From assembly GCA_945860915.1 (NCBI GenBank), contig CAMARR010000006.1:1-64000 (forward strand): a DNA stretch of 64,000 nucleotides, written 5' to 3'. A model generated the notes under the pieces. That model saw only the letters and a list, made by a program, of their open reading frames with translations. It did not search any database and was not told the DNA's origin. The stretch's first letter is position 1. Every line of letters starts with the position of its first letter. Of this stretch, positions 42,526 to 52,057 are shown piece after piece. Position numbers and translations under genes: made by a program. The DNA is from Candidatus Kuenenia stuttgartensis (GTDB lineage Bacteria; Planctomycetota; GCA-002687715; CAIWVZ01).

Positions 42526-44163
42526 ATGGAACGCGACCAAATGCCCGCTGATGTGCTCTTTGTCGGCGCGGGCCCGGCCAACCTCACAGCTGCCTACACC
42601 CTCGCCAAGCGTCTCGATGCCGCGGGCAAGTCATCGGACTTCACCATCATGGTGATCGAAAAGGGTAAGTCCGTCGGCGATCACATCCTGTCGGGTGCAG
42701 TGATGGATCCTCGAGCAATCGCCGAGGCTTGGGGCAAGGACTGGCGCACGCGCGGGTGCCCCGTCGAAGCCGATGTGACCGAAGAGAAGGTGTTCACTCT
42801 GACGCCTGCCGACGCGCGCCCCATGCCGTTCATCCCGCCAACACTCGACAACCACGGCAACGTCATCGTGGCCTTGTCCGAGGTCGTCACGTGGATGAAG
42901 ACTGAAGTCGAATCGCTCGGCGTGATGGTCGCCGAAGGACAGCCAGCAGCGACTCCCGTCATCGAAGGCGGGGTCGTGACCGGCGTGCACCTTGTCGACA
43001 CGAGCCGCAATCCGGACGGCAGTGAAGGTGACGGCTTTGCGCTTGGAGCCGAAATCGCGGCCAAGGTGACGGTCTTCGGAGAAGGCAGCCGCGGATCCTG
43101 CACCAAGATATTGGTCGATCGTCTAGGGCTTTCAGGGCCGAATCCGCAGGTGTACGGCACCGGCGTCAAGGAACTGTGGGAGATCCCCAAAGGCCGCATC
43201 CGCAAAGGCACCGTCTGGCATTCGGCGGGCTGGCCTCTTCCGTCAACGACCTACGGCGGATCTTGGTGCTATGCGCAATCTGATACACGCGTTTCCATTG
43301 GCTTCGTAACTGCACTCGATGGCGGCGACCCCGGACTTGATCCATTCGAGATCATGCAGACATGGAAGCGCCACCCGATGATGTCCGCGCTCCTTGCGGA
43401 CGGCACGCTGATCAAAGGTGGTTCAAAGACCATTCCCGAAGGCGGATGGTGGTCGAGGCCCCAATCATTCGGCGAGGGATTCCTCATCCTCGGCGATGGC
43501 GGATCGCTCACCAACATTGCTCGACTGAAGGGCATTCACACTGCAATCAAGTCAGGGCAACTCGCGGGTGAAACACTCGCGGATGCGCTCCTGAAGGGCG
43601 ACACGTCGGCCAAGGCACTGAAGAAGTACGAAGACAAACTTCAGGCATCATGGCTCAAGGATGAGCTCTGGCAGGCCCGCAACTGGCGCCAAGCATTCAC
43701 GAAGGGCTTCACACTCGGATCACTCCACGCGGGCGCGATGTGGGTATTGGGCGGGAGCATCTTCACCGACCGCCTGCCGATCCACTCGGATGCGTCAGCC
43801 ATGAGACATGGAGATGCGTCCGCCAACCGCCACTTCAAGGCCGACGGCAAGACGACTTTCGACAAACTGACCGGCGTATTCCAAGCCGGATCGGTTCACG
43901 ACGAACATCAACCATCGCACCTCAAGATCGCCGACACCTCAATTTGCGCGGGAAAGTGCAAGTCCGAATACGGCAATCCATGCGAACGATTCTGCCCCGC
44001 ATCCGTCTATGAAATGGTCGACGCGCCGGACGGAGGCAAGAAGATGCAGGTCAACTTTTCGAATTGCGTGCACTGCAAGACCTGCGACATCCTCGACCCA
44101 TACCAGATCATCACATGGACGGTCCCACAAGATTCCGGTGGTCCAAAGTACCTCGGCCTCTAA
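42526..44163 (+). CDS. Electron transfer flavoprotein-ubiquinone oxidoreductase
   Basis: 545 residues, ETF-QO length. FAD-binding GAGPANLTAAYTLAKRL (14 on), EKGKSVGDHILSGAVMDPRA, FILGDGGSLTNIARLKGIHTAIKSG, and a C-terminal 4Fe-4S domain with CAGKCK, PCERFCP and CVHCKTCDILDP. It is a peripheral membrane enzyme passing electrons from reduced ETF to the quinone pool, as needed by the acyl-CoA dehydrogenase at 28-29 kb. The ETF subunit genes themselves are not in the window. Confidence 0.95.
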   Translation: MERDQMPADVLFVGAGPANLTAAYTLAKRLDAAGKSSDFTIMVIEKGKSVGDHILSGAVMDPRAIAEAWGKDWRTRGCPVEADVTEEKVFTLTPADARPMPFIPPTLDNHGNVIVALSEVVTWMKTEVESLGVMVAEGQPAATPVIEGGVVTGVHLVDTSRNPDGSEGDGFALGAEIAAKVTVFGEGSRGSCTKILVDRLGLSGPNPQVYGTGVKELWEIPKGRIRKGTVWHSAGWPLPSTTYGGSWCYAQSDTRVSIGFVTALDGGDPGLDPFEIMQTWKRHPMMSALLADGTLIKGGSKTIPEGGWWSRPQSFGEGFLILGDGGSLTNIARLKGIHTAIKSGQLAGETLADALLKGDTSAKALKKYEDKLQASWLKDELWQARNWRQAFTKGFTLGSLHAGAMWVLGGSIFTDRLPIHSDASAMRHGDASANRHFKADGKTTFDKLTGVFQAGSVHDEHQPSHLKIADTSICAGKCKSEYGNPCERFCPASVYEMVDAPDGGKKMQVNFSNCVHCKTCDILDPYQIITWTVPQDSGGPKYLGL

Positions 44164-44595
44164 CTCCCAGGCGCATGCGGTGCAGAATCTCAACCGTGCC
44201 CTCGGTTTCCTGCAGAACTCGTGGGGTCCTCGCTTCTAGACGTCGGCCGACGAGTCCGGGACCTGCAAAGCCCGCGGTCTACACGAAGACGGGCGTCGCG
44301 TGCCAGCGTGGACACCGGCGGACGGGCGACTGAACGGCTGCGCGATCGCGATTGACCGAAGGTTGACCATTTGACACGACGACGGAAGCGCGAGGGAGAA
44401 AGTCTGTCCCCGAATGGAATCTCAGACGACTTCACGCCAACCGCGCGAGCGAATTCACAGCGCGAATGACCTTCAAGTCTGAGTTTCAGCGTGCGGATGA
44501 GCGAACGCAGCGCACGGCCTTCACCTCACACGCTCTTCAATCCCAATTCAGAATGAGTTTTGTTGAGCCCAACAATCTTCGCGAAGCGACTTCGC
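44164..44595 (+). other. 432-bp gap, no supported gene
   Basis: Between ETF-QO and the convergent cysteine desulfurase-like gene. Short open frames on both strands (up to about 81 codons) are Arg/Ser-rich and lack start context or family resemblance. No tRNA, terminator with U tract or repeat was seen. Confidence 0.6.
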
Positions 44596-45747
44596 TCAAG
44601 GCGAAACGGTCATCGTGCGTAGAGCGAGCCCCAAGGTCTCGAGGTCTGCATCCGTGGTGAAGTAACCGGGGGCAAAGCGAACCGCGCCCCCCGCGGCTGA
44701 CGTCTCAAGGTTGCGGTGCGCGAGCGGCGCACAGTGGAATCCCCCGCGAACCTTGATCTCGAACTGGCGGTCCAACTCTTGGGCTAATATCAACGAATCC
44801 ACGCCGGCGAATTGCGCCGACATGATCGGAATCCGCTGCTCCATAGATGCCGGCCCCGGGACCAGTACTCGCGGCAACGACGTGAGGATGCCAAAAAGCA
44901 ACTCTGATAGTCTGCGATGTCGCGCAAAAATCACTTCCGGTCCCATACTGAGGTGCCAGCTGACCGCGGCAAGAAGTCCCGCGAGCCCAGGGCCGTTGTG
45001 GGCTCCCGGTTCAAAACGGTCCGGGAGATCCGTCGGCTGAATCGGTTGGTCTGATCGGCTCCCGGTTCCACCCTCGCGCAACGGCGCCACGTCGACGCCG
45101 TCGCGAATCCACAAGACACCGGTCCCCTGTGGTCCCATCAGAGCCTTATGCCCTGGGAACGCCAAGAGATCCACATCGAGTGCGGTGACATCGACAGGAA
45201 TGCGACCAACGCTTTGCGCAGCGTCGAGGAGGAACAGCGCCCCGCCCCGATGCGCGATCTGGGCCACTTCCTTGGCTGGCAGAATCGCTCCCGTCACATT
45301 GGAAGCATGCGTCATGACAACAAGTCGTGTCGTCGACTTCATGGCGGCCGCCACATCATCGGCATGAACCAAGCCGTCGACCCGCGCCGCAACATGTGTC
45401 ACGTTGACTAGGCCATCCGACTCAAGCCGATGCAACGGACGTAGAACCGAATTGTGGTCATACGATGTCGTGACTACATGATCGCCTGCGCGCAAGGTTC
45501 CCTTGATCGCAAGGTTCAGCGCATCCGTGCCGTTCAGCGTGAATATCATGCGTTCGGGATGCGGCGCGTTGAGGTAGCGAGCCAACGACTCTCGCAGGCT
45601 CGCAAGCATCCGGCCGGCCTCCACCGCCTCGCGGTAGCCTCCACGACCAGCGCTTGCAGGCAGGTGCTTGTGGTAATGCACGACCGCATCCAAGACCGAG
45701 TCCGGCTTGGGGAACGACGTCGCGGCATTGTCGAAATAAAGGGTCAT
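44596..45747 (-). CDS. Cysteine desulfurase family aminotransferase (class V, PLP)
   Basis: 383 residues: FDNAATSFPKPDSVLDAV, GREAVEAGRM-like helix, TLNGTDALNLAIKGTL, SYDHNSVLRPL, THASNVTGAILP, LDAAQSVGRIPVD, PLP lysine in AFPGHKALMGPQGTG, and a catalytic-type Cys in RGGFHCAPLAHRNL. This is the cysteine desulfurase-like (TIGR01977-type) group rather than clear IscS or SufS. It would abstract sulfur from cysteine (or selenium from selenocysteine) for Fe-S or thio-cofactors. There are no suf or isc partners alongside. Confidence 0.9.
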   Translation of the reverse strand: MTLYFDNAATSFPKPDSVLDAVVHYHKHLPASAGRGGYREAVEAGRMLASLRESLARYLNAPHPERMIFTLNGTDALNLAIKGTLRAGDHVVTTSYDHNSVLRPLHRLESDGLVNVTHVAARVDGLVHADDVAAAMKSTTRLVVMTHASNVTGAILPAKEVAQIAHRGGALFLLDAAQSVGRIPVDVTALDVDLLAFPGHKALMGPQGTGVLWIRDGVDVAPLREGGTGSRSDQPIQPTDLPDRFEPGAHNGPGLAGLLAAVSWHLSMGPEVIFARHRRLSELLFGILTSLPRVLVPGPASMEQRIPIMSAQFAGVDSLILAQELDRQFEIKVRGGFHCAPLAHRNLETSAAGGAVRFAPGYFTTDADLETLGLALRTMTVSP

Positions 45748-45874
45748 TGCAACTCAATCGAACACGTAGCCCGGCTTTAGACCATCGGCGATGCACGCGA
45801 CATCGCGCATCGGCAGAAAGCCGGACCGCATCCTAGCAACAGGACCTCGCCCCATGGTCTCCGAAGGCGGCTTA

Positions 45875-47368
45875 CTAGCGGCTGCGACTTGCACGCGCGC
45901 GAATGGCTGCTTCGAGCGGGCCGCGAGCAAGATCGGTGCGCGATCCGAGCCACTCGGTGAGGAATGTGCGCGTGCGGGGACCGAGTAAGTCATCGAAGGC
46001 GTCGTCCACAATCAATGAAACGTCCGTGACGACGCCAAAGCGCAGCAAGGCGAGCCTAGCCGCATTCCGTACGCTAGAGTCCTTGTCCTCAACGGCAGCG
46101 CGCCGCAGCGGTGGTGTAGCTTCACGCGATTGCTGAGCGGCCAACGCCGTCGCAGCCTCTTCGCGCACGGGTCCGAAGGAGTCACCAAGTAGAATCACGA
46201 GCGTCGCACGCGCAATCTGATCGACCACGGTGGCGAGTCCCCGTGCGGCCGCCCATCTAACCCACGGTGATTCATCCCGAGCTGCGGCCTCGAACAGCGC
46301 TAGGCGAGCGGGCGCATCGGAAACCGACGCCGTCGATTCAGTGGCAACGATGTCGAGCGCGACCATCCGGAGAGCGGGGTTCGGATGAAAGACCAAACTC
46401 TCGGCAAAGCCCCGAGCACGCCGCTGCCCCATACGAACGGCTTCACGAGCAACCCAAACCGGGTCACGGACGTCACCAACCGCCAGCGCATCAACCAAGA
46501 GGGCGGGCAAACGCTCGGCGTCGGCATGCCGCTTCATTGCGTCCATGAGGTCCTGATTGATGGGTGGTCGCACCAGCGCGAGCGCAGGAATACCCCGTTG
46601 CGGATCAATGGAGGCGCCGAGTGCCGCAATCACGGCAATTGCCCCCGAAACGCGAGCTTCGTCGTCCGCATCGAGGAAGCGCTCAGCTGCTTCGATCGCG
46701 CCCTTCGGGAGCGCAACGGCAATCGACTCGAGCGTAGTCCCTACGACCACGGGATCCTCGCTTGCCAGAAGCGTCGCCAAGATTCGAAACCCAGCGGGAT
46801 GCTCAAGTCGCGCCATGGCGGCAGCGATCGGTGCGCGTACCTCAACCGCTGGATCGGTGACGTACGGAATAAGTGCGGCTATCCCAAACCAGTCGACGGT
46901 CGCAGCGAGACTACCCGCTTCCTGCGAATCACTTGGCACGACGCCACCGCGCAGAGCATCGTCGGCACGCAACGCGGCCTCGAAACCTGGCGCCTCCCAG
47001 AGCGCTCGCATCACGGCGTCTAGCCGATCGGTCGCGGGTCGCTGTGTCAATTTGAGGAGGATCGGCAAAAGCCCTGGATTGCGCTTAGCGCTGCGGAGAA
47101 GAGCGACGGTTCCTCGCATGCCGAAATCCGAGAGAAGCTGCGTCGATGCACTCTGCAACTCCTCTGACAGATCCGGCCGCTCGAGAAGCGCAACAAGTGG
47201 ATAGGGATCGCGCCTCGCAAGCGCCTTAAGTGCGTCCGCCATCGAGTCGGCAGCTGTGACTTCAGGGCGAGTCGACTGACCCAATGCGATCGATCCACAG
47301 CACAGCATGATCAAAGTGATCCTCACTGCTGCGCTCCAAACGGACGTCGTGGGAGTCAAACGATTCAT
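45875..47368 (-). CDS. Exported HEAT-repeat protein
   Basis: 497 residues from ATG 47368, chosen because it precedes a signal peptide (AAVRITLIMLCCGSIALGQ); the frame continues to 47437. The mature part is almost wholly alpha-helical HEAT/PBS-lyase-like repeats (for example DPAVEVRAPIAAAMARLEHP, DSFGPVREEAATALAAQQ, DKDSSVRNAARLALLRFG), a protein-interaction solenoid probably in the periplasm. TAGCGT ends 8 nt before the ATG. It lies 62 bp downstream of, and divergent from nothing, sharing strand with the membrane protein at 47.5-49.7 kb. Confidence 0.85.
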   Translation of the reverse strand: MNRLTPTTSVWSAAVRITLIMLCCGSIALGQSTRPEVTAADSMADALKALARRDPYPLVALLERPDLSEELQSASTQLLSDFGMRGTVALLRSAKRNPGLLPILLKLTQRPATDRLDAVMRALWEAPGFEAALRADDALRGGVVPSDSQEAGSLAATVDWFGIAALIPYVTDPAVEVRAPIAAAMARLEHPAGFRILATLLASEDPVVVGTTLESIAVALPKGAIEAAERFLDADDEARVSGAIAVIAALGASIDPQRGIPALALVRPPINQDLMDAMKRHADAERLPALLVDALAVGDVRDPVWVAREAVRMGQRRARGFAESLVFHPNPALRMVALDIVATESTASVSDAPARLALFEAAARDESPWVRWAAARGLATVVDQIARATLVILLGDSFGPVREEAATALAAQQSREATPPLRRAAVEDKDSSVRNAARLALLRFGVVTDVSLIVDDAFDDLLGPRTRTFLTEWLGSRTDLARGPLEAAIRARASRSR

Positions 47369-47376
47369 CTGCCATG

Positions 47377-47382
47377 ACGCTA
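47377..47382 (-). promoter_or_regulatory. -10-like TAGCGT upstream of the HEAT-repeat gene
   Basis: TAGCGT ends 8 nt before the ATG at 47368. Confidence 0.28.
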
Positions 47383-47500
47383 CGCGCGCCGAGGGTGAAA
47401 GGTCAAGGGGCAACCTCACCAAGCCATCCGCAGGCATTATGTGTCGCCGAGACGAACTCGCTCATCGCAGTCTCACCGTGACGCGACCCATCAAAACAGC

Positions 47501-49729
47501 CTACTTGACGATTTCTGACAACGAGAACGACCGCCAGGGAGACCGCGCCAACGTCATCCCCGTCCACCAGTCAATTGACTCGACGCGCATGGCCGCGCGG
47601 ACGCGTCCTGCACCACTTGCCGCCATCTTGCGCGCAAGCAATGGCACCAGCGCCGAAGCTCCGCCCTCTATTCCCTCGATCGCCGTATCGGTTGCCTTAC
47701 TCGGGTCAAAGGTGAGCCAGCCCTCCCCAGCATCAAGCAGTCGCTCGGGTGTCGTCCTGAGGATCATGATCGGACGCATGAGATCGTCGTCAAGAATGAC
47801 CTCGATCAGGAATCGATATCCAGTCGACTTCTCGCCTCCGCGAAACGTGATCGGTGCAAGAGGCCATGCCGGGCGAACATCACCCTCCTTGAGATCACGA
47901 ATGCCCATCGTCGGATACAGTCCGAGCGAAACACCATCGAGAGAAGCTTGAGTGTCAATGTTGACTTCGGTCCACCTAGTGACCCAGTCGTGAGGAGCCG
48001 GAATCGCAACGGCCACTCTGCCCAGGCCCCCTAGGAATGCCGTCTCGGTGGTCGCCACTCCCTCCGGTCCGCGCCAATGGGCTTTGATGACTACTTTCTC
48101 TCGATGAGGCCATGAAGCCATGGCAAACACTCCATCGACTTCGCGCGAGCTCGCCGGTGCAGAGAACACCCAGCTTGACCCGCGGCTAGTGATCCCGGGG
48201 GGCGTGAGCGGACGGGGTGGAAGCGGCGCGCCGACGGGCACGTAGCCAATCCCGTCTGAGGCTGCTTCGACCACCATGACGGGACCGGCGTGTCCAAACC
48301 ACGCGTCGAGGCGCGAAAGTGTGTCACGTGACGGCCACCAAACGGTGTCGATGCCGGGGCTCATGAAAGGGGGTCGGGAAGCAAACGCGATGGTGAAGTA
48401 CAGCGTCGGAATCCCGCCCACATGCGCCTCGCGATCAATAACCGCAATGCGCGTTCCTGCTGGAGCGGCCGTCGAGATCCTCTTCAGGGTTTCAAGGCGG
48501 GCACTTACGTGAGATCCGGCGCGAAGTTCGGTTCGCGCGACATGAACTCCGAAGTCCACAACAAGCAATGCCAACGGCAGGAGTCGAATCAACCGCAACC
48601 CTGATTTCGATCCAGATCCACCCAGATGCAGGCCGACGGCAAGCCAGACCGCCATGATCGCACCCGCGGGTTCGTACACGCGCGAAATAGACTGAACACC
48701 GGAGTCCGTATAGACCAGAAGTGGAGGTATCAAGACGCAGGCGAGCGCCGCCGCGATTGAAGCGTGGAGCCTCCATCGGACGACCAGACTTCCCCAACAT
48801 GCTGGAAGCAGCAGTGCGAAAGGTGCGAGATATACGAGCCAAATCCGCGCCGCGTCCAACGATCCGGTGATCGCGTTCAGGACTTGCCCAAGTACCGGAG
48901 CGACATCGCTAAACACCGCGGCCGAATTCCAATAGGCAAGTGCATGGCCAAAAAGCCGCGGTAGCTTCACGAGGTCGCCGAACGCGAACGTCACGGGTGA
49001 AAGATACCGCGGACTCCACGTACCGAGACACCAGGCTCTCGCAGAGAGCACAGCTAAGGTTCCGATAGCGACTGCGACAAGGAGCTTCCAAGGAATACGG
49101 CGCGGGAGTCCAGGAGTTACCCACCACGCGATGGCAACAGCAGGTAGGGTCGCGAGAGCCACGTCCTTCGATCCAACCGCAAGGGCCGTACCCAAGGCGA
49201 CGGCGCCCACATGCCCCCAAGATTCACCTTCACTGCGTGTGGCAACAACGCGGTAGGTCACCCACGACATGAATAGCACCGCGAGCTGATCGCCCTGCGC
49301 AGAAATCCATGTCGTCGCTTGCGATGAACCGGGGAACGTAGCGAAGAGGAGAACTCCCACCATTGCGGCCGCGTGCGAGACACCGGTCCTCCGCAGTACC
49401 CGAAGCAGCAACACGGCGGAGACGGCCTTAAGCAAAACGGAAACGGCATGGAAAAGAACGGGATGGGCGATCCCGCCACCAATCCAAGTGAGCCCCGACC
49501 ACAGGATCCACGTGACGGGTCGGAAAAGGTAGGTGTTGTCAAGCAGATCAGGGGCGACACCCGGCGGCGGAGAAGGTGGAGCCATAAGGCCGAGGGCGGA
49601 CGGCGCGCCGCGCAGAAGGATGTAGTCGTCGGCTTGGAATGGCAGCGTCAAACACCACGCGTGGGCCAAGATGGCGGCTGCCGCGATGATGAGCATGGAG
49701 CGCCAATGGGGACTTATGTCCGACGTCAT
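47501..49729 (-). CDS. Large polytopic membrane protein, GT-C/PMT-like
   Basis: 742 residues from ATG 49729 (TAGCAT ends 7 nt upstream; an ATG three codons earlier overlaps that box). About ten membrane segments occupy residues 10-400, beginning MLIIAAAAILAHAWCLTLPFQADDYILLRG; the acidic pair DD in the first loop after TM1 resembles GT-C glycosyltransferases of the PMT/ArnT kind. The C-terminal ~330 residues are soluble and beta-rich. It may transfer a sugar from a lipid carrier at the periplasmic face, but no full family match is claimed. Confidence 0.75.
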   Translation of the reverse strand: MTSDISPHWRSMLIIAAAAILAHAWCLTLPFQADDYILLRGAPSALGLMAPPSPPPGVAPDLLDNTYLFRPVTWILWSGLTWIGGGIAHPVLFHAVSVLLKAVSAVLLLRVLRRTGVSHAAAMVGVLLFATFPGSSQATTWISAQGDQLAVLFMSWVTYRVVATRSEGESWGHVGAVALGTALAVGSKDVALATLPAVAIAWWVTPGLPRRIPWKLLVAVAIGTLAVLSARAWCLGTWSPRYLSPVTFAFGDLVKLPRLFGHALAYWNSAAVFSDVAPVLGQVLNAITGSLDAARIWLVYLAPFALLLPACWGSLVVRWRLHASIAAALACVLIPPLLVYTDSGVQSISRVYEPAGAIMAVWLAVGLHLGGSGSKSGLRLIRLLPLALLVVDFGVHVARTELRAGSHVSARLETLKRISTAAPAGTRIAVIDREAHVGGIPTLYFTIAFASRPPFMSPGIDTVWWPSRDTLSRLDAWFGHAGPVMVVEAASDGIGYVPVGAPLPPRPLTPPGITSRGSSWVFSAPASSREVDGVFAMASWPHREKVVIKAHWRGPEGVATTETAFLGGLGRVAVAIPAPHDWVTRWTEVNIDTQASLDGVSLGLYPTMGIRDLKEGDVRPAWPLAPITFRGGEKSTGYRFLIEVILDDDLMRPIMILRTTPERLLDAGEGWLTFDPSKATDTAIEGIEGGASALVPLLARKMAASGAGRVRAAMRVESIDWWTGMTLARSPWRSFSLSEIVK

Positions 49730-49736
49730 GGCCGTC

Positions 49737-49742
49737 ATGCTA
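49737..49742 (-). promoter_or_regulatory. -10-like TAGCAT, leaderless geometry
   Basis: TAGCAT ends 7 nt before ATG 49729 of the membrane protein, divergent from the tatD box 16 bp away. Confidence 0.33.
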
Positions 49743-49757
49743 CCTCGCCTGGCGCGT

Positions 49758-49763
49758 TAGGCT
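49758..49763 (+). promoter_or_regulatory. -10-like TAGGCT, leaderless geometry
   Basis: TAGGCT ends 6 nt before the tatD ATG at 49770, identical in hexamer and spacing to the methyltransferase gene at 24741. Confidence 0.42.
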
Positions 49764-49769
49764 TGCCCC

Positions 49770-50558
49770 ATGTCGATCGTCGATTCTCATGCACACCTCT
49801 ACTTCGAACACTTCACCCCAGACCTGAAGGAAACACTTAATCGAGCGAGGGATGCGGGTGTCGTCGCTTTTGTCAATGTCGGCACAGATCCCACTACTAC
49901 TCGTCTCTCGTTCGAACTCGCGGCGAAGGAGAAGGACATCTTTCCGACCGCCGGCATACACCCGAATGACGCGGCAACGACCACCGAAGAGGACTGGGCT
50001 GCGATCGAGGCATTCGCTCGTCATCCACGCTGTGTCGGAATTGGCGAGACCGGCCTCGATTGGTTTCGGAGTCCGAACCACCGCGGGGTTCAAATCAAGT
50101 TTTTTGAAAGGCAGATTGCGCTGGCCCACGAACTCGACCTCCCCGTGGTCATCCACTGCCGCGATGCTCATGCGGATACCTATGAAGTACTTGAGTCCCT
50201 CGGGCGACCCGTCCGTGGGGTCATGCACTGTTTCTCAGGAACGCCCGCCGATGCCGAGCGCGCCGTCGCACTCGGCCTCCACATCTCTTACGCCGGACCG
50301 GTCAGTTACAAGAAAAACGACATGCTCCGAGACTCCCTAAAGCTTGTGCCGCTCGATCGAATCCTCGTCGAAACCGACTGTCCGTTTCTCCCACCAGAGG
50401 GATTCCGGGGGAAACGCAATGAGCCGTCCTACCTAGGGGTCACCATCGGAGCCGTAGCGTCAACATTGGGAGCTTCTCCGCGGGACATCGCGAGCCAAAC
50501 AGCTCGGAATGCAGTCGCGTTATTTAGGCTCCCCATCACGATCGCACCCAATCAGTGA
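49770..50558 (+). CDS. tatD: TatD-family metal-dependent deoxyribonuclease
   Basis: 262 residues of TIM-barrel amidohydrolase type with all TatD metal ligands: SHAHLY (H7, H9), GIGETGLDW (Glu), VIHCRDAH and MHCFSGT (His), and the ETDCPFLPPEGFRG C-terminal Asp with NEPSYL. TatD enzymes are Mg-dependent 3'-5' exonucleases and related deacylases acting in DNA repair and quality control. Monocistronic; starts with leaderless-type context and is convergent with the prepilin. Confidence 0.94.
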   Translation: MSIVDSHAHLYFEHFTPDLKETLNRARDAGVVAFVNVGTDPTTTRLSFELAAKEKDIFPTAGIHPNDAATTTEEDWAAIEAFARHPRCVGIGETGLDWFRSPNHRGVQIKFFERQIALAHELDLPVVIHCRDAHADTYEVLESLGRPVRGVMHCFSGTPADAERAVALGLHISYAGPVSYKKNDMLRDSLKLVPLDRILVETDCPFLPPEGFRGKRNEPSYLGVTIGAVASTLGASPRDIASQTARNAVALFRLPITIAPNQ

Positions 50559-50565
50559 CAGATAA

Positions 50566-50602
50566 TGACAAAAGGCTCGGTTCCCTTGAGGGGAGCCGAG
50601 CC
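50566..50602 (-). terminator. Terminator of the pilin gene
   Basis: 12-bp stem (50574-50585 with 50591-50602, one G-U on one strand) with a 5-nt loop; on the minus strand it is followed by TTTTGTCATT. It ends the pilin transcript and also separates convergent tatD. Confidence 0.85.
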
Positions 50603-50642
50603 CATGTCGTGAAGATCACTCCTTTGGAGCGATCAAGCAAGA

Positions 50643-51344
50643 TCAGCCCAATGGCGTCCAGGTGTTGCCGTCGATGCCGACCGCCGAGATGGCCGGAGGA
50701 TCCGACATCAGACCGGTTCCGGTGAACGCTGCGGTCTGAACTGGCATGACGGTCGAACCGTTGTACTTGGTGGTACCAGCCATGCGAGATTGAAGGATCT
50801 CGCCACGGTGGTTCACGAAGAATGCACGGTTGCCGGTCGATCCAAAGTCCACGGGCCACGCGTAAGCGCACCACATAACTTCAGCGTTGTTGGCGTGGAC
50901 GCCAGCGCCAGGTCCGCCGGTTGTGGCCGCGTCCTGCACGCCGCCTGCAGCGTTATCTGGCAGAAAGAGACGGAACAGGTAGCCAGACTTGGTCGCATTG
51001 CCGTTGGCATCGATCGTCTGGAAAGTTGCGGGGAGGATTGCCGGATTGAGCGGCGTGGCCGAACCGATACCGGCGGCACGCAAGTTCATCGCAACCGCAC
51101 CCGACAACTCACCGAACGAGCCGTATTCACCGGTGCCGTCCCGATCGTCGTCCATGTTGGCCGCCGATTGGAATTGCGCCTGCGAAGTGACGAGATTGCG
51201 CAACGTGGCAATCGCGTTCGACTCATTGGCGTTCAAGCGAGCGGCGAGCAGATTCGGAATCGCGATTGCCGCAATAATCGCGATGATGGCGATCACGATC
51301 ATCAATTCGATGAGCGTGAAGCCGTTCTGGTTCATCTTCTTCAC
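50643..51344 (-). CDS. Type IV prepilin-like protein
   Basis: 233 residues with a class III signal: short basic leader MKKMNQNG, cleavage G|F, then FTLIELMIVIAIIAIIAAIAIP with Glu at position 5 and N-methylated Phe expected. The globular part includes a Cys-containing segment and VMWCAYAWPVDFGSTGNRAFFVNH, a form common in planctomycete-like prepilins. Major pilin or pseudopilin cannot be decided. It lies downstream of pilB-pilC with its own terminator. The prepilin peptidase at 57 kb would process it. Confidence 0.92.
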   Translation of the reverse strand: MKKMNQNGFTLIELMIVIAIIAIIAAIAIPNLLAARLNANESNAIATLRNLVTSQAQFQSAANMDDDRDGTGEYGSFGELSGAVAMNLRAAGIGSATPLNPAILPATFQTIDANGNATKSGYLFRLFLPDNAAGGVQDAATTGGPGAGVHANNAEVMWCAYAWPVDFGSTGNRAFFVNHRGEILQSRMAGTTKYNGSTVMPVQTAAFTGTGLMSDPPAISAVGIDGNTWTPLG

Positions 51345-51403
51345 GAGATTCTCCTAGGATTTGACTAAGTTGACCGTTACTCGAACCACTTAAGACGAGC
51401 TGG

Positions 51404-52057
51404 TTACCGCGGCGTGCTCGCTGCAGCCTGATGGCCGCCACCTACTTGCACGTTCGCAGATAACCGTTGAATCTGCGCCTCAAGCCCACGGGAGATCCCG
51501 CGGCCTCCCTCCTCTTCGGCAAGGAGCCGCGTCTCACTCAAGGCTTCTTCGTATCGAATCAAATCAATTAGGGCCAAGGCCTTTGCATGACGCCAGCGCC
51601 CTGGAATCCTCAATATCACTGCATCTTTTATCAGTCTATCGAGTTGTTCGAGCGCGCCCGCCGCATCTCCCCCGCGCCGAACGAGGTCGCAAAGCGTGAT
51701 GTCGATCTCAATGCCGAATGCGTCGTCGGACCGGATCAGAGAACGCGCCGAGCGGTAGCGCTGCGTCGCGAGTGCCACATTCCCACGGTGCTCACTCAAG
51801 AGAGCGCCGGCCAGCCAAATGCGGTGATTGGATGCGAACGACTGACTGGCATCGGCGAAGTCCGCCTCTGCGGCATCTAACTGTCCTTCGCCGTAGAGGC
51901 GCATGATCTTCTGAACTCGCTCCTCGGCAGCAACACCAGAATCGGGTATCGCCGCCAGAACGACGAGAACGAGCAGAGCACTCCCAAGGAGCGCAGTCGT
52001 CACGACCATCCTCCAAGAGATTGGAGCAACCTCGTGCGGTTTGGTCCTAGCCTCCAC
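51404..52057 (-). CDS. Membrane-anchored TPR protein of the pilus cluster
   Basis: 217 residues from GTG 52057, which overlaps the pilC stop and has GAGG upstream; the frame runs to 52135 inside pilC. One membrane anchor (MVVTTALLGSALLVLVVLAAI, about 17-37) is followed by helical TPR-like repeats (LYGEGQLDAAEADFADA, GNVALATQRYRSARSLIR, GDAAGALEQLDRLI). Position suggests a pilus assembly scaffold, like PilF/Tgl-type TPR proteins, but it is not lipidated. Confidence 0.75.
   Translation of the reverse strand: MEARTKPHEVAPISWRMVVTTALLGSALLVLVVLAAIPDSGVAAEERVQKIMRLYGEGQLDAAEADFADASQSFASNHRIWLAGALLSEHRGNVALATQRYRSARSLIRSDDAFGIEIDITLCDLVRRGGDAAGALEQLDRLIKDAVILRIPGRWRHAKALALIDLIRYEEALSETRLLAEEEGGRGISRGLEAQIQRLSANVQVGGGHQAAASTPR

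Noticed and set aside
44190-44660. Small ORFs in the 44.2-44.6 kb gap
   Set aside because: No ribosome-binding site, -10-like box or family resemblance, and Arg/Ser-rich products; treated as non-coding.
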